Shown one piece after another: positions 43,972 to 55,510 of a DNA stretch of 64,000 nt. The DNA is from Mactra quadrangularis (Eukaryota; Mollusca; Bivalvia; Venerida; Mactridae). Position numbers and translations under genes: made by a program. Below the pieces are notes generated by a model. The model made no database searches and was not told the DNA's origin. It was given only the letters and a program-made list of their open reading frames with translations. Every line of letters starts with the position of its first letter. Position 1 is the first letter of the stretch. Where the stretch lies: the NCBI GenBank assembly GCA_025267735.1, contig CM046299.1, positions 23,148,232 through 23,212,231 on the forward strand. The letters are read 5' to 3'.

Positions 43972-45829
43972 GTAAGCTTACTTTTTTACTTGTAATATAT
44001 CAATTTTATTATTGTTGTTTGCCATGTTTACAATGTTTAAATGGAAATGATTAGATTTTGCAACTTTGTGAAAGAAAACCTTGATATATTTTTGCTATAA
44101 TTTTAGTTTGTGGATTGTTAAGGAAATGATGCAACTTCTGTAATTTGTTTCAATATTTTTGCAGAATAATGCACATAACTTAAGTTTCCGTTTAGTCTTG
44201 ATACAAAAAATTCTGTCTACTTCTACAAGTGTATAGTTATTTTATGTATTTAATATCAATTTGTCCAAATAATTGTCTGTGACTTGATAATTGCAAAAGC
44301 TACCTGCTCTATGGTTATTTTTGCACAATTTTGGTTGCCCAAGCAATTTTTTGGGTTGCCCAAAGAAAAACTTATTTGTTTTATTAGTTCGGACAATTGA
44401 TTATATGCTATGCATGATTTTGCATTTATTAGTAAAATATCATCTAATTTTGATGCATTATGAGATATATTAGAATGTATATATTATTATGTATGAAATG
44501 ACTATGAAACAACAACAACATGTATAGTTCTAGAAATATATTATATTTTTTATATTATTATGTACAAGTTCTAAGAATTAGTATACATGTTGAGATTGCA
44601 ATGTATAGTTTTCAATGTTATTATAATATATCTTGTGCAAAAGTACATGTAGAAGTACCAACATGGTTAGCTCTGTAACAAAATGCATTCTTACAAATGC
44701 GAATTGAAATAAATGCTAATTGTCTGTATGTATGTTTCTTGACCAAAGTTCTATCTATTGTTGTAACTACTGTATTTTACCTACCATATATTATATTCTT
44801 TGTTAATTTTTGAACAAATTTGTTTGCATTGTTCTCTAATATTCATATATTGCGTCACAGAATGCAAGCAATGTTCTGCGGATGGTTAGCAAACTGCAAA
44901 GCATCAAAATGCAAAATGCCTTACATCTGGGCATCTTACGATAATTTAACACTACAATGTTGAAGGATTAATGACTAAAATCAGTGGTGAGATGCTTGAT
45001 AATATGGGCACCAGGTCCAGAAGGATCGCGTTTATTTTGAAGATCAGACAATTTAAGAAGACTCAGTGCTTTGTTTCAAAAACGTCGGACGAAATCAAAA
45101 AAAGCTTTGCCAGCTTAAAATTTTCTGTCACTATTAAATTGCATGTAGTTCCTTGTTGATTAAATTCTTCAAGATTTCATGCTTGTCGTCTTAAATCAAA
45201 GTTTCAGTAGTTTACAATGACGGCCAAGTTTGTTCATGAATACAATATAGTTGTCATTATGCCACCTGGAAAACTTCAACATCTTATTATAATGTCTACT
45301 CGTGTCGGAGCTTACATTCCTCATTAAACACACAAAGTTACTTGTGTTGTCTCAGTAATTATTTTCTTTATTTTCATAATTAATCAAATGCCTCATAATT
45401 TCATCAAGGGCGAATGTACTGTACGCTATATTAAGATTAAGATTTTGTGACAAAACGTATGGTTGGTTTGTTTATTTATGTAATAAGACGCAATTTAAGT
45501 CATAAGGTATTGAAATTTCATTCAAGTTTTGTGATCAAACTCTACTTTGATATTGCTGAGATGGCAGGATTCTTGGCTATGCAGTGTTGCATTTAACTCT
45601 CCATTATTCTGCTGTTATCATAATAATACAAACTTGAGTATTTATTCATAAATTCATTTTTAGTTGAAACTCAAAAGATATTATTGTTGAGACCGCAGGA
45701 TTATTATCTGGATTGATACAATGTTGCATTACTCGCCGTAAGGTTGCTCCAATGTTGTCAAGTATTTATTAATTACAGTAAAGTTTTGCTGTGAAGAACA
45801 CCGTGGTCATTGCAAAATAATATGATTTT
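43972..45829. other. Non-coding stretch with one doubtful frame
   Basis: A frame at 44971-45159 (start MTKISGEMLDNMGTRSRRIA) has a fairly protein-like composition and an AG acceptor-like site upstream near 44861, but it ends at a stop with no homology. I leave it unassigned. The rest is AT-rich. Confidence 0.35.
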
Positions 45830-46165
45830 TTGATAATTTTTAGCCAGATTTTTCAACCAAAAAAATCGGCTAATAGTTTAGTGAAACAGGGTCAGGCGGT
45901 TGGGTGGGAGGGCGTCCGATGTCGTTAACAATTGTGTTAAAGTTTTCAATTTAGCATATATTTCTGCCATTTATTTCCAATCTTTATGAAACTTCATGCA
46001 ATGATAACATACCATGTGATGAACAGAATTAGAAAGTAACCACATCTCTACCTGGTTTTATATTATGGATTATTCCCCTTTGTAATATTTGCCTTAAAGT
46101 TATTAAATCTGGCTTAAATGAGGTTTCCACAATACATTTTTTGTTTAAAGTCCAGAATGCCTTAT
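45830..46165 (+). repeat. Dispersed repeat, copy 2 of 2
   Basis: Same order of blocks as 26090-26460. This copy keeps GGTCAGGCGGTTGGGTGGGA, where copy 1 has CTAGGGCGAGTGGGTGTC. It lacks ~45 bp present in copy 1 before the GGTTTCCAC block. Confidence 0.8.
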
Positions 46166-47115
46166 TCAAGAAGAACACGATCCATATATAAAGACCATAG
46201 AAGAAGTATAATTTTTATGGTTCTTTTCGTGATTTTTTTTACATATTGCTTTAAGGACAGTCACCTCTAAGTAAGTTTCCCCTATATAGGCTATATAGAA
46301 TTAAGGATTTAATATACATTATAAAACCATCATTGTATTAAGTACACGGAAACTAGAATCTACAAACACCCAAGTTGATACCACAGTACAACAGAACCAG
46401 TGTTCTCTTACTTTATTGCTAGTCAATTATTTTACAATGTTAGTACTATGATGCTTGACATTTGTTGCTAGGATTTGCATGTTTTTATTGCCCCCTGCAT
46501 TTCATATTTGCATTAATATGTGCATATTGTCCATCTAAAATTGCAATGTAAATTATGATGTTGTTAAGTTTTAATCAATAAAAAAGTTATTTATAGATTA
46601 TAATTGAAATAACAAAGGTCAAAACTTGATTTGGAAGTTAAGTTCAATCTTGATGTTAGAAATTTAATACATAAATTAATAACAGAGTGGGTGTGTCGGA
46701 CATGTTTGCATTTTGATCATGTTGTTTTGAATTTGAACTTTGCAAAACGTGTTGTTAGTTTTGGATAAATATCATTTAATGCATTCATCACTTTAGCTCA
46801 AAAGACCAAAACATAGTACCATTGAATACTGATTAAATTGAACCAGTGAAAATAACATAATTCATATTGGTCTAGGAGATGATTTGTCCTGTTACAATTA
46901 AAACCAAATAATTTCGGCAAGTCACAATTGCTTGTGAAAAGTGAATACTTACAATATTCATGGGGCTGCGTCTTTTTGCAATGGTTTTTATCCTCATTGG
47001 AGTAACTTAATAAATTGTTAAAGGACATATCCAGTATTGTAACTAGATATTACAACAAATTACATTATATAGCTTTGTATAGAAATAGTCAAATTTCTTT
47101 AAAAATTGTAATAGA
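46166..47115. other. Non-coding stretch, nothing recognised
   Basis: AT-rich. The minus-strand frame 46798-47028 has no recognised product. Confidence 0.5.
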
Positions 47116-47152
47116 GTCGTAACTCGATTTAAAAAAAAGAGTGAGTTACGAC
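47116..47152. repeat. Hairpin with perfect 10-bp arms
   Basis: GTCGTAACTC and GAGTTACGAC surround a 17-base A-rich loop. It may be the core of an old MITE. No terminator role is implied in a eukaryote. Confidence 0.7.
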
Positions 47153-48514
47153 TGTTTTGTGCTAAGCCCATGATATACCTTTTTTGCACTGAAAATCTTC
47201 TATTTACTATGATAAAAACAGAAGATGAATGAAAGATAAATGATTTGTTGATGTGTCGGACATGATAGGTAACTGTAAATGATGGCCAAATTTGTCAACT
47301 TAACATCCAAATCTATGAAATTCTATATTTATTCGCTGCATGCATAAATGCCTCCATTTTTGCACTTCTTACACTATGTAGGCTGTACTTATAACTGTAC
47401 TTTTATTATGCTGTCCCAGATTAAAAAGAGTATACTGTTGATCATGCCAATTCTTAATGATAGTATTACTACAACGTGACGGGCGTCATTCGACTTTTAA
47501 ATGACTGCGAGGCCGAGGCCCTGACGTAATTGTATAGATGTAAAGTTTTACATATCAAAACTCTAGTGAGGTTTGCTTGTCATAAAGATTAGGATCATGA
47601 TAGGGGTTAATGCCCCAAACATTAATAGATTATGTATATATTATAGAAATCCATCATGATATATAATACAGAATGTAATAATGTAATATTATGATATTTA
47701 AATATTATATAATAAGAGTTATTGCTAGGGCATCTATCTTGTCGGCTATCAAAACAGTTTTCTCCAATTTCTGTGTATTACATTTAACCTCCGAATCTTT
47801 TATATAAAATAAAATAGAAAATCAAGATTAAACTCAATTTATTCATTAATTTCTGTAATTGGAAACTACAAGTTAGGTTATTTAAATAATTGGTTTGATG
47901 ATTTTCACTGATGTGGTTCACTGGCATAGCAATTATTTCTCATAATGTTAAATGTAATCTAAGTTCTTTTTAAAAGATATTTCATAGTTATATTTTCATA
48001 CATTATTTTCAATTTTATAGCTCAGAATGATATTTTGATATTTTCAATTTTAAAGCCCAGAAAGTTTTTCAATGAGGATAAACTACTTTATGTATTTCAT
48101 GTTATCAATGTTACCGTATTATAATTCTTGTATATAAACAGATGACAAGTTATCATCGCCATTGTAATAATAATATTATCTGGATAGCATTCAAAAATTA
48201 TGTTCTTTTCTAGTAATTAATTAATTAATAATTGCACAATTTTTTCATTGATTTTACAGCTATTAACATGTTTATTAAGGGTTGGACTGTGAACTTCATG
48301 TGAAAAAACAAACAAATTGCAGTATTTGGGGGAAAATAAATCATGTAGAAATGATATATTTATGGTGGCAAGTAAATGTAGGCAGTGGCCAGGACTAGTT
48401 TGTCAAATTGCTTCTGTGAACTTCTGAATGCTCATATCTCTTACTTGCTCAAATGAAATGATCTTCCTAACAAAATTTCTTTTGCAGTTCTGTTCAACTT
48501 AATATAAAAACATA
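47153..48514. other. Non-coding stretch, nothing recognised
   Basis: Near 47474-47530 a GC-richer patch holds GACGGGCGTCATTCG and GGCCGAGGCCCTGACGTAAT, with a CRE/ATF-like TGACGTAA. It may be a fragment of a dispersed repeat. Nothing else was seen. Confidence 0.4.
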
Positions 48515-48720
48515 ACCCAGGTCGATAGCGCAGTTGGTAGCGTGCCGTGACTTGGAATCTCATGCCCGAGTGGGTGCGGGTTTGAATCCCACCCGGGGAG
48601 GTTATGGTAGGTGAGTACTGGTTATAGACAATGGTCCAGGTAAGCTGGGTTCTGGACGCTGCAAAATGACCTAAATTGTGTTGACACGGCGTTAAATCTA
48701 GTAAAAAAATAATAATAAAA
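48515..48720 (+). mobile_element. tRNA-headed SINE, family A, internally deleted
   Basis: It has the head GGTCGATAGCGCAGTTGGTA, a good B-box GGGTTTGAATCCC (48578-48590), GGTGAGTACTGGTTATAGAC, GGTCCAGGTAAGCTGGGTTC, the end TTGTGTTGACACGGCGTTAA and an (ATA)n/A-rich tail. About 80 bp of the body found at 38340 is missing. The well-kept head and tail suggest it is one of the younger copies. Confidence 0.85.
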
Positions 48721-50695
48721 ACATCATACGGTACTTGTCTACATCCCACTTTATTTACATGCTGTTAATATTATTTTAGCACTATCCTGCTGATTTAACC
48801 ACTTTCTTAAGTAAAAACATAATCAGACCTTCATGTGTCTCATTATAGTGTTATTATTGAGGCCTAAAACTTGACCTTATAGCTTATAGGGACTGAATTG
48901 CAGCTTCTGGAACATCCCTGTATTTGCAATCCTTTTCAAAATCATATTTGAGAAGCTAGTTTTAGTAAGCTAGTATACTCATGTGAGAGAGAGCTAGTAA
49001 ACTCGATCATGAATAAAAAAATTTCAAATTTCGGTTTAAATATCAAAATCTGTGTCATAAATATATTTCACTGCCAAGTTTTTTTTGTAGTCTATATGAC
49101 TTTTAACATTTAAAAACCGTAGCAGAGGTTAGATTTGATAATCGTAGACCAAAGTGGGTTATACCGTTATTTATTTAAGCTACTCAGTAAATTAGTTTGA
49201 TAGATCTAAAACGTAGGTTGATGCTGCGATGGCTATGAATGTTTTATTGGACTTCATACTAATTTAATAGGGCCTTGTTGTGTGTTATCAATTGATGGAC
49301 TGATAATTGTATTCCTTATCAATGATAACTGAGATTTTTATTACTCTGAGCGCCTGTAATAAATTATAAACCGATTCCTATGAAAAACACTTGATTTTAC
49401 TGATGTGAGGGAGTAAATCCCACGCTTAGTACAGGCTAACCTTCATTGTATGGCATCTGAGTTTTGTTTAATAACTGGGGAAAAAAACAGTGAAATTGGC
49501 AAAAAATATATAGTTGGCCAAAATACTGTTAAGTGGACCAGTTAATATTAACCATGTGATTCCTGATAAATGAGTGAAAACAACCTGTAAAATGAGCCAA
49601 TTAGTGCTTGGAAGTTTAGGTCTCCAATTCAAAGGGGCTTCCTCATTTAGTAATTAATTATAATTTCACTCAATGGGCAACCAGTGTAAGTGCTTGATGA
49701 CTATGATATAGTTCAATTTAATTTAACTGTCAGTGGTGCATTTTTTAATCCACTGATTAAAATTGATCTTGAGTATAAAAGTCCTGCTGTAAGTATTTAA
49801 ATCGATGGGGTTTATGTATTCGCCATTTGACAGTAAAATTTAACAATACTTATGCTCAATAATTGTTGACTACTTGTGCTGTCACAATTTGCATATTGCA
49901 GTATATTGCGATGTGCTAGAACCGTATCGTGATACATACCACGATATATTGCTTTGCAAACCAAAGACACAGCCTCATAATACTTCTATCTTAAAGAACT
50001 TATTCAACTGTTCATTAGTGAAGTATGATATAGGATTTTGTAGGGAAAGGGCCTGTAGCAGACTGGAGAAAAACGGGGCATTTTTAGAGCTATGGGAACA
50101 TTCGGAACACACTCAGATTGGTTAAATTCTTTGAACTTAAGCTTTAATCAAATAAACCATGGACATCTGACTTCGCTACTTTCATTTGGTGAAGGGAAGA
50201 ATTTTTCAATGAAAAAAAAGTATTGCTAAATACCGGTACGTTAAATTTGTACCCCGGTACGTATTGCCACAGCTGCAAATTGCAATATACCTGTATACTG
50301 GTATATCATGACAGCCCCATTGACTACAGTAATAAATTGATAAGCATTTTTATCTCTTTAAGTATGATTATAAATTCAGATTTGTGCAGCCAATGGTTTG
50401 ACTGTATGGAAGTCACCATGGTGATTATGATAATTTTTTTAAAAATAAACATGAGCACTTGCAAGCTAGTTATAATAGGCATTAATTTTTCCGTCTGTCA
50501 AAATTGGCGTTTGACATTTGATTTAGACTTGTAATTTAAAGTTGTTTTCATGTTTTTATGGCAGGTTATGTAGCCAGTATAGATTGTAACATAAAGATCA
50601 TGTAAGATAGGAATCTATCAGGTTATGAATTATCCAGATTAGAGTAAATACTAGATTATACCAGTAGATGAGAAATACTGAGGATTTAAGAAAAC
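48721..50695. other. Non-coding stretch, weak repeat traces
   Basis: 49900-49960 and 50230-50320 contain phrases such as ATTGCGATGTGCTAG, CCGTATCGTGATACATACC, CCGGTACGTATTGCCAC and GTATACTGGTATATC, rich in short dyads around ATATTGC and CCGGTA. These look like one degraded dispersed repeat. The open frames over them (49874-50125 and 50223-50534) are not convincing genes. Confidence 0.4.
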
Positions 50696-50723
50696 GGGAG
50701 GAGGGGTGGGCGGTGGGGGGGGG
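50696..50723 (+). other. G-quadruplex-forming motif
   Basis: Four G-runs (GGG, GGGG, GGG, then nine G) are separated by loops of 4, 1 and 4 bases. It is isolated in AT-rich DNA and purine-only except for single T and C residues. Confidence 0.8.
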
Positions 50724-50849
50724 AGTTTTGAGAGTGGGAAAACAGATTTCTGTCTTTGTGTTGTTGAATTTTATTCAACTGTTAGTGGAGCATACATCAA
50801 CCCTGCTGATTTAAATGCTCAATTTTTGTGGAAAAAACAGGAGCAGTTA

Positions 50850-51010
50850 GCCTGACTGTATGAAATAAACTCAAAACCTGAGACTTGTGAAATACAATCG
50901 GGGCTAGTAAAAATTAATGATTTCATGTAGTCAAACTAGTCTTACTATATGAAATAAGCTACTGAAAATGGATTCGAGCTAGTAAAAAAATTACAAATTT
51001 CATATTGTTG
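50850..51010 (+). repeat. CTAGCC/CTAGT dispersed repeat, diverged copy
   Basis: TTAGCCTGACTGTATGAAAT, CGGGGCTAGTAAAAATTAAT, TCAAACTAGTCTTACTATAT and GAGCTAGTAAAAAAATTAC repeat the order seen at 20260 and 21405. It contains an internal near-duplication of about 75 bp. Confidence 0.55.
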
Positions 51011-52210
51011 TTGTCTCAAAACCTCGTTACTTCAATTCCAAAAAGTGAAGTTACAAGATTTTTACGTGACAACTAGAATATCATCAAGCTTATTAATAAT
51101 TTTGCCCATTACCATAAAGCCTAATAAATTGGGCTAAAAAAATACAGATTTCATATAGCAGGACTTATTGAAAAAGTCATCATTTCCCATTCATACAAAG
51201 CATTATAAATTTAGCTAATGTTTTTGAGTATATAAAGTGATGACTATATATTATTATATAACTGGCATTTCTACTTAAGAGATATATATTATAACTATAA
51301 GCTTCATTAATCTTTCTACTAATTATAACTTCATCATAAATATCAGCTTCCTGGTTTCCGTCTGATGGTTGATTATTATGACAGGATTTTGTTAACAAAT
51401 ATCCACTTGACTTTGTTGTATTAAATTGTCCATGTTGCAGCTATATACCATTGTAACCAATTAACTGAATCGTTAAAAGTCTATTTTTGATTTTAATCGT
51501 GATAATTAAACCTTCTGTCTACTTGTTGCTTATACAAAATTGTTGCTATCAGATTTTAGGGAAGGGCAATACTTAAGTTGTTTTAAGAAATGGCCTTGTG
51601 TCTACTTCGGTATTTTGACTTGCATCACGTGAGCCTATCCTTTAAAATGGGTAATTAAGCCTGCAGCTTGCATTTTGGTGAATTGCGCGCAATAGTAAAA
51701 CCGTACTACAATTTTCATTCATAATCAACAAAGCTGTAGTTTGGTTGAATTAAATCTGTATGAAAACATTTGCATGCCATATAAGTGCATAATTTAATGA
51801 ATGCTAACATTTAATAGCCGAAAGCTTTGGAAATATTAAAACCAATGTCGTACAAGTCAAGAGCTTATGTCATACTGAATCTTGATCTCGGAGAAGCTTG
51901 CCTTGGAAACGGATGTGGCCACTCGTAAACTATACATAATTAATACTATTTAAAGTAGTTAATGTGTATAATTACGTAAAGTTATGTGAACTGTTATCTG
52001 AACTTGGTTAATTTTTCTGTGATTACATTTTGACAAATGTTACATTCATTGAAAACATTGACATTAGAAACTTTTCTTACTTCTCTACTATGTACATGTA
52101 CAACATGTATTGTACAAACAACAAGAAAATAGGATTGTCCTCAATGTAGATTTGGTGAAATCTTTGACCATTTGATAATTGTTGATACTAGCTATGTCTT
52201 AGTCTTGACT
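51011..52210. other. Non-coding stretch, nothing recognised
   Basis: An E-box CACGTG near 51626 and a GC-richer patch at 51655-51690 are isolated. No exon was seen. Confidence 0.45.
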
Positions 52211-52390
52211 TAAGATCTAGGCTGGGCTGCAATTGATGGAAATAATTCGAGACTGGGCTGCGCCATGGAAGTAACTCAAGGCCGGGCTGCACAATGGAAG
52301 TAACTCAAGGCCGGGCTGCACAATGGAAGTAACTCAAGGCCGGGCTGGGCAATGGAAGTAACTCGAGACTGGGCTGAGCAATGGAAATAA
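52211..52390 (+). repeat. GC-rich 29-bp minisatellite, about 6 units
   Basis: The unit AACTCAAGGCCGGGCTGCAC plus AATGGAAGT repeats with a period of exactly 29 bp in the centre (GCCGGGCTG at 52281, 52310 and 52339). Outer units read GAGACTGGGCTG. It is much GC-richer than its surroundings. Confidence 0.9.
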
Positions 52391-53808
52391 ATTACATTGA
52401 TTCCTTTTTGTGACATTGCATGGAAACATGATCTATGGAATTTTACATACAGTGAACTTCACTATTTGCATGCCATATGTCATGTCACTAAGTTAGAGTA
52501 ATAAAATTACCATGTTATTAATTTAAATACTAAGTCCAATGCGAATAAGTGGAACACTTAAGGATGGAAGATATTTTAGAGAAATGTATTGGGATGGGAA
52601 CCTTAGTACATGCATACTAGCATTATTTTTGTAGTAATATGTTCATTGTATCCTGTGTTGATGTTTTGTTGCCTTTGTTGTTTTTGCTGTTAAATGATAA
52701 GAAAATAGGATTGACTTGGGGAATTCTACTATGACATAGCATTTGGTCACTTTCCCTTCATAATCCTGAATTGTTGGTGTTGAGAACTGAAGTCTTGAAG
52801 TCTTGGAATAGAACAGAAATGTTCTTTATAGAGCTGTTGCAAGCAGTTCCATCATATGCATATGTGGTTGTCTGACATTTATTAATGTTTATTAAAAATT
52901 TGGTACTTAATGCCTTTTTAGTTAAAATTTTATTTAGCTCATTTTCAGTCTCTTTGGGCATGCCATGATCTTGGTGTTGGTGTATAGTTACATATTAACA
53001 AACAAAATTGTTCTTCCTTACATTGCTGTGTCTTCATGTTAGAGCAAATTGCTTGACTCCCTTTTTTAAGTGCAATGTCATTAATGAGAGAGCTACAGTG
53101 CTTACCATGAAGCAACCCCTCAAATCTGCAGGATGAAAATTTTACCAAATGTATTTTCTCTCGTAAATGATGCAATTATGACCCCTTAGTTTTAAGTGCA
53201 ATGCCAACTTTATAAAAAAGAGTGACAGATTACAAATTATTTGATAAATTATCTTAGGACTGATGGTTCTATAAAGAGTTTTAAAGTGTTTATAAAAACA
53301 ATACTAAATGTTATATGATATTTTAGTACAGTAGAAGATTGTAGGGCTATCTCGTAATGTGATATTGTTACATGCTTATTTATCCAGATGGGGCACTATC
53401 GGGCACTATCTACTTCATTGATAAAACTCTAATTTAAACTTAGAAACTCATTTTTTAATGGAAGAAATGAGTTAAAACTGTACTTGACAAACTCTTACAT
53501 GTTCTACAGAAGAAATTTGAACATATGATTGAAAGATGAATTTGGAAACCACCCTTATCTCTCACCTGCTAATAAAACAGTCTTTCCATCATAATATTTG
53601 TCAGTTTTCTTTGACCTAACATCACTTTATTGCCTTTCTTGTAGATTTCTTGAATTGAGCTTAGGTGAGTCAGCCACTGTAAATTAAGTATTAAAAATAT
53701 TGATAAAGGGCATAAGTAAATAATGGCAACCAATTTAACAAAATTCAGCTTATATCAGTGAAAAAATGCTATCTTAAGGTTGAGCATCATCTAAACTTGA
53801 TGCTTTAG
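52391..53808. other. Non-coding stretch, nothing recognised
   Basis: A 12-bp direct duplication GGGCACTATC occurs twice near 53384-53408. Minus-strand frames 52758-53175 have no recognised product. Confidence 0.5.
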
Positions 53809-53972
53809 CTGCCCAGCTAGCATCAAAATTGATAGCACACAGTTCTACTGATCGAGGTATCGTATGTTTGATTCTCAAGTGGGGCATACTTTAAGGGAGC
53901 TTGGTCATAAAATAATTGACTGACCCCTGTAATTTGACCGATATAATGTGTTGCTATGGCAATGATTCCACC
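53809..53972 (+). mobile_element. SINE family B, internally deleted
   Basis: Head CTGCCCAGCTAGCATC, then TCTACTGATCGAGGTATCGT, the B-box-like ATGTTTGATTCTCAAGTGGG, GCATACTTTAAGGGAGCTTG, and directly the end GACCGATATAATGTGTTGCT plus ATGGCAATG. Most of the body between GGTCAT and GACCG is gone compared with 55211. Confidence 0.7.
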
Positions 53973-55210
53973 AAAACTAAAAGAAACTTAGAGCATAGGC
54001 GTTACTACTTAGGCTGCCATGTCTTTGATAAAATTGCAATGATTTGATGTTTGCTCAACCTACTAAAGAGACAAGGTTTGTCAGAAGACAATTCTTGAAG
54101 CTTTGATTTCTGGTAGAGAATGAAGTTAGACACGTATAACCAGAAACTGTTTGTCTTTTCTTAATTGCTTCAACTAGCGGCTTATACCGGATACATTTAA
54201 CTGAGTCATTGTTTTAAATGTTCTTGCATCATGTCCACGTGCTTGTAACACACATACAAAATGTGCTCATTTGTATCACGTGTTTTTAAGAAAAATCATT
54301 AAAATACGCTTAGCTACAAACATTGTATATATCGTATGATTAATCCAGGGAAATTTTGGAAAAACATTATTGTTTCTTATTTTGTGTGTTTTTGTGAGTA
54401 ATGGTCGATGCATGGCAAATCAGCTTATCCTGAGTCATTCCATTCATGTACAGAGAAAAACTGCTCAGGTGATGTTGTGAAAATGTTTTCATTTCCAAGC
54501 CCTGGTTGCCTGGTAAAATGTCAGACATGGAGAAATAATTAACAGGTGGAGGAATTAGGAAAAAATACACAGCTTTAGTTGTATCATGTTTATACTGTAT
54601 GTACATAATGTTGAATGTTAGTGAAAACTGTACATTAATTTTGTTTGGTTGTAAAATTGTGTTGAAACCTGCCAACATGATTATTAGTGTATTGGTATGT
54701 TACAATTTAATCCAATGGCGTTGTCGATGAAACATGCTTGTTCTTTTGCCAGAAATTGCACCACATGCGCATCTTCTTCGAAATCACCTTACTTTTTTGT
54801 CAGAAGTTGCACTACACACCCCTATGCTGAAATCTGAAATTTTCTCATTTTTTGTCCAACTGTAATGATGATTATGTATATTTTTATCTTAAGTCTTCAG
54901 TGTTGTTGAGTATTGCTTAGATTTCTGTATTGTTGATTATAATCTAAATGATAGGGAGAGATAGAGATTTTTAGGGGTTATTCAGGATTGTTTCCCTAAT
55001 CATCTTAAATATTGCCATTTCCTTTTCCTTTATCTTAGGCTCTCCTAATGGGATATTTTTGATGAAATATGTCGAAATTACGTAGACATGCATTATGTGA
55101 TAAGATATAGCCTTTTGTCTGGTAATATTACAGTTATTCAATAAATGATGTGCAATTCCTGTATGCTGATGCAAGTCCATGGGTAATATGAGGAGTACTA
55201 GTTCTAAATG
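53973..55210. other. Non-coding stretch, nothing firm
   Basis: Near 54744-54815 a weak 60-bp duplication (GCCAGAAATTGCACCACAT; GTCAGAAGTTGCACTACAC) is visible. The minus-strand frame 54367-54678 has no recognised product. Confidence 0.45.
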
Positions 55211-55510
55211 AGCCGCTCGGCTAGCTCAGTCGGTAGAACACAAGTCTACTGATCGAGGGGTCGTAGGTTCGATTCCCGGGCGGGGCATACTTTCATGGAG
55301 CTTGGTCATGAAATTATTTCTACAGCCATTCCTACCAATGATTTTTAATTATGTAGGGCAGTTGTCAGTCACTGACGAATGTATGCGCTTAGTAGTTGGT
55401 TAACAGCTAAATCCAGAGATTTAGCCTTTCCAGGAGGAGTGAGTAAGTTGACTGACCGCCGTGATATAACCTATATGTGTTGCTACGGCGTTAAACCCAA
55501 CAAACAACAG
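55211..55510 (+). mobile_element. tRNA-headed SINE, family B, full length
   Basis: The best-preserved SINE here. A-box region TAGCTCAGTCGGTAGAAC (55222-55239), B-box GGTTCGATTCCC (55266-55277), then GGGCGGGGCATACTTTCATG, GGGCAGTTGTCAGTCACTGA, TAAATCCAGAGATTTAGCC, GTGATATAACC and the end TGTTGCTACGGCGTTAAACC with a CAAACAACA tail. The head resembles a tRNA over 76 bases, but the acceptor arms pair poorly, so it is a retroposon head rather than a tRNA gene. It may belong to the V-SINE (RUDI-like) or Meta-SINE groups known from molluscs; I cannot decide which. Confidence 0.87.

Noticed and set aside
48441..48749. Minus-strand frame of 102 codons
   Set aside because: Antisense reading through the SINE at 48515-48720.
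55211..55286. Possible functional tRNA gene
   Set aside because: A- and B-boxes are good but the acceptor arms do not pair properly, and a long SINE body follows that recurs at 26900 and 53809.
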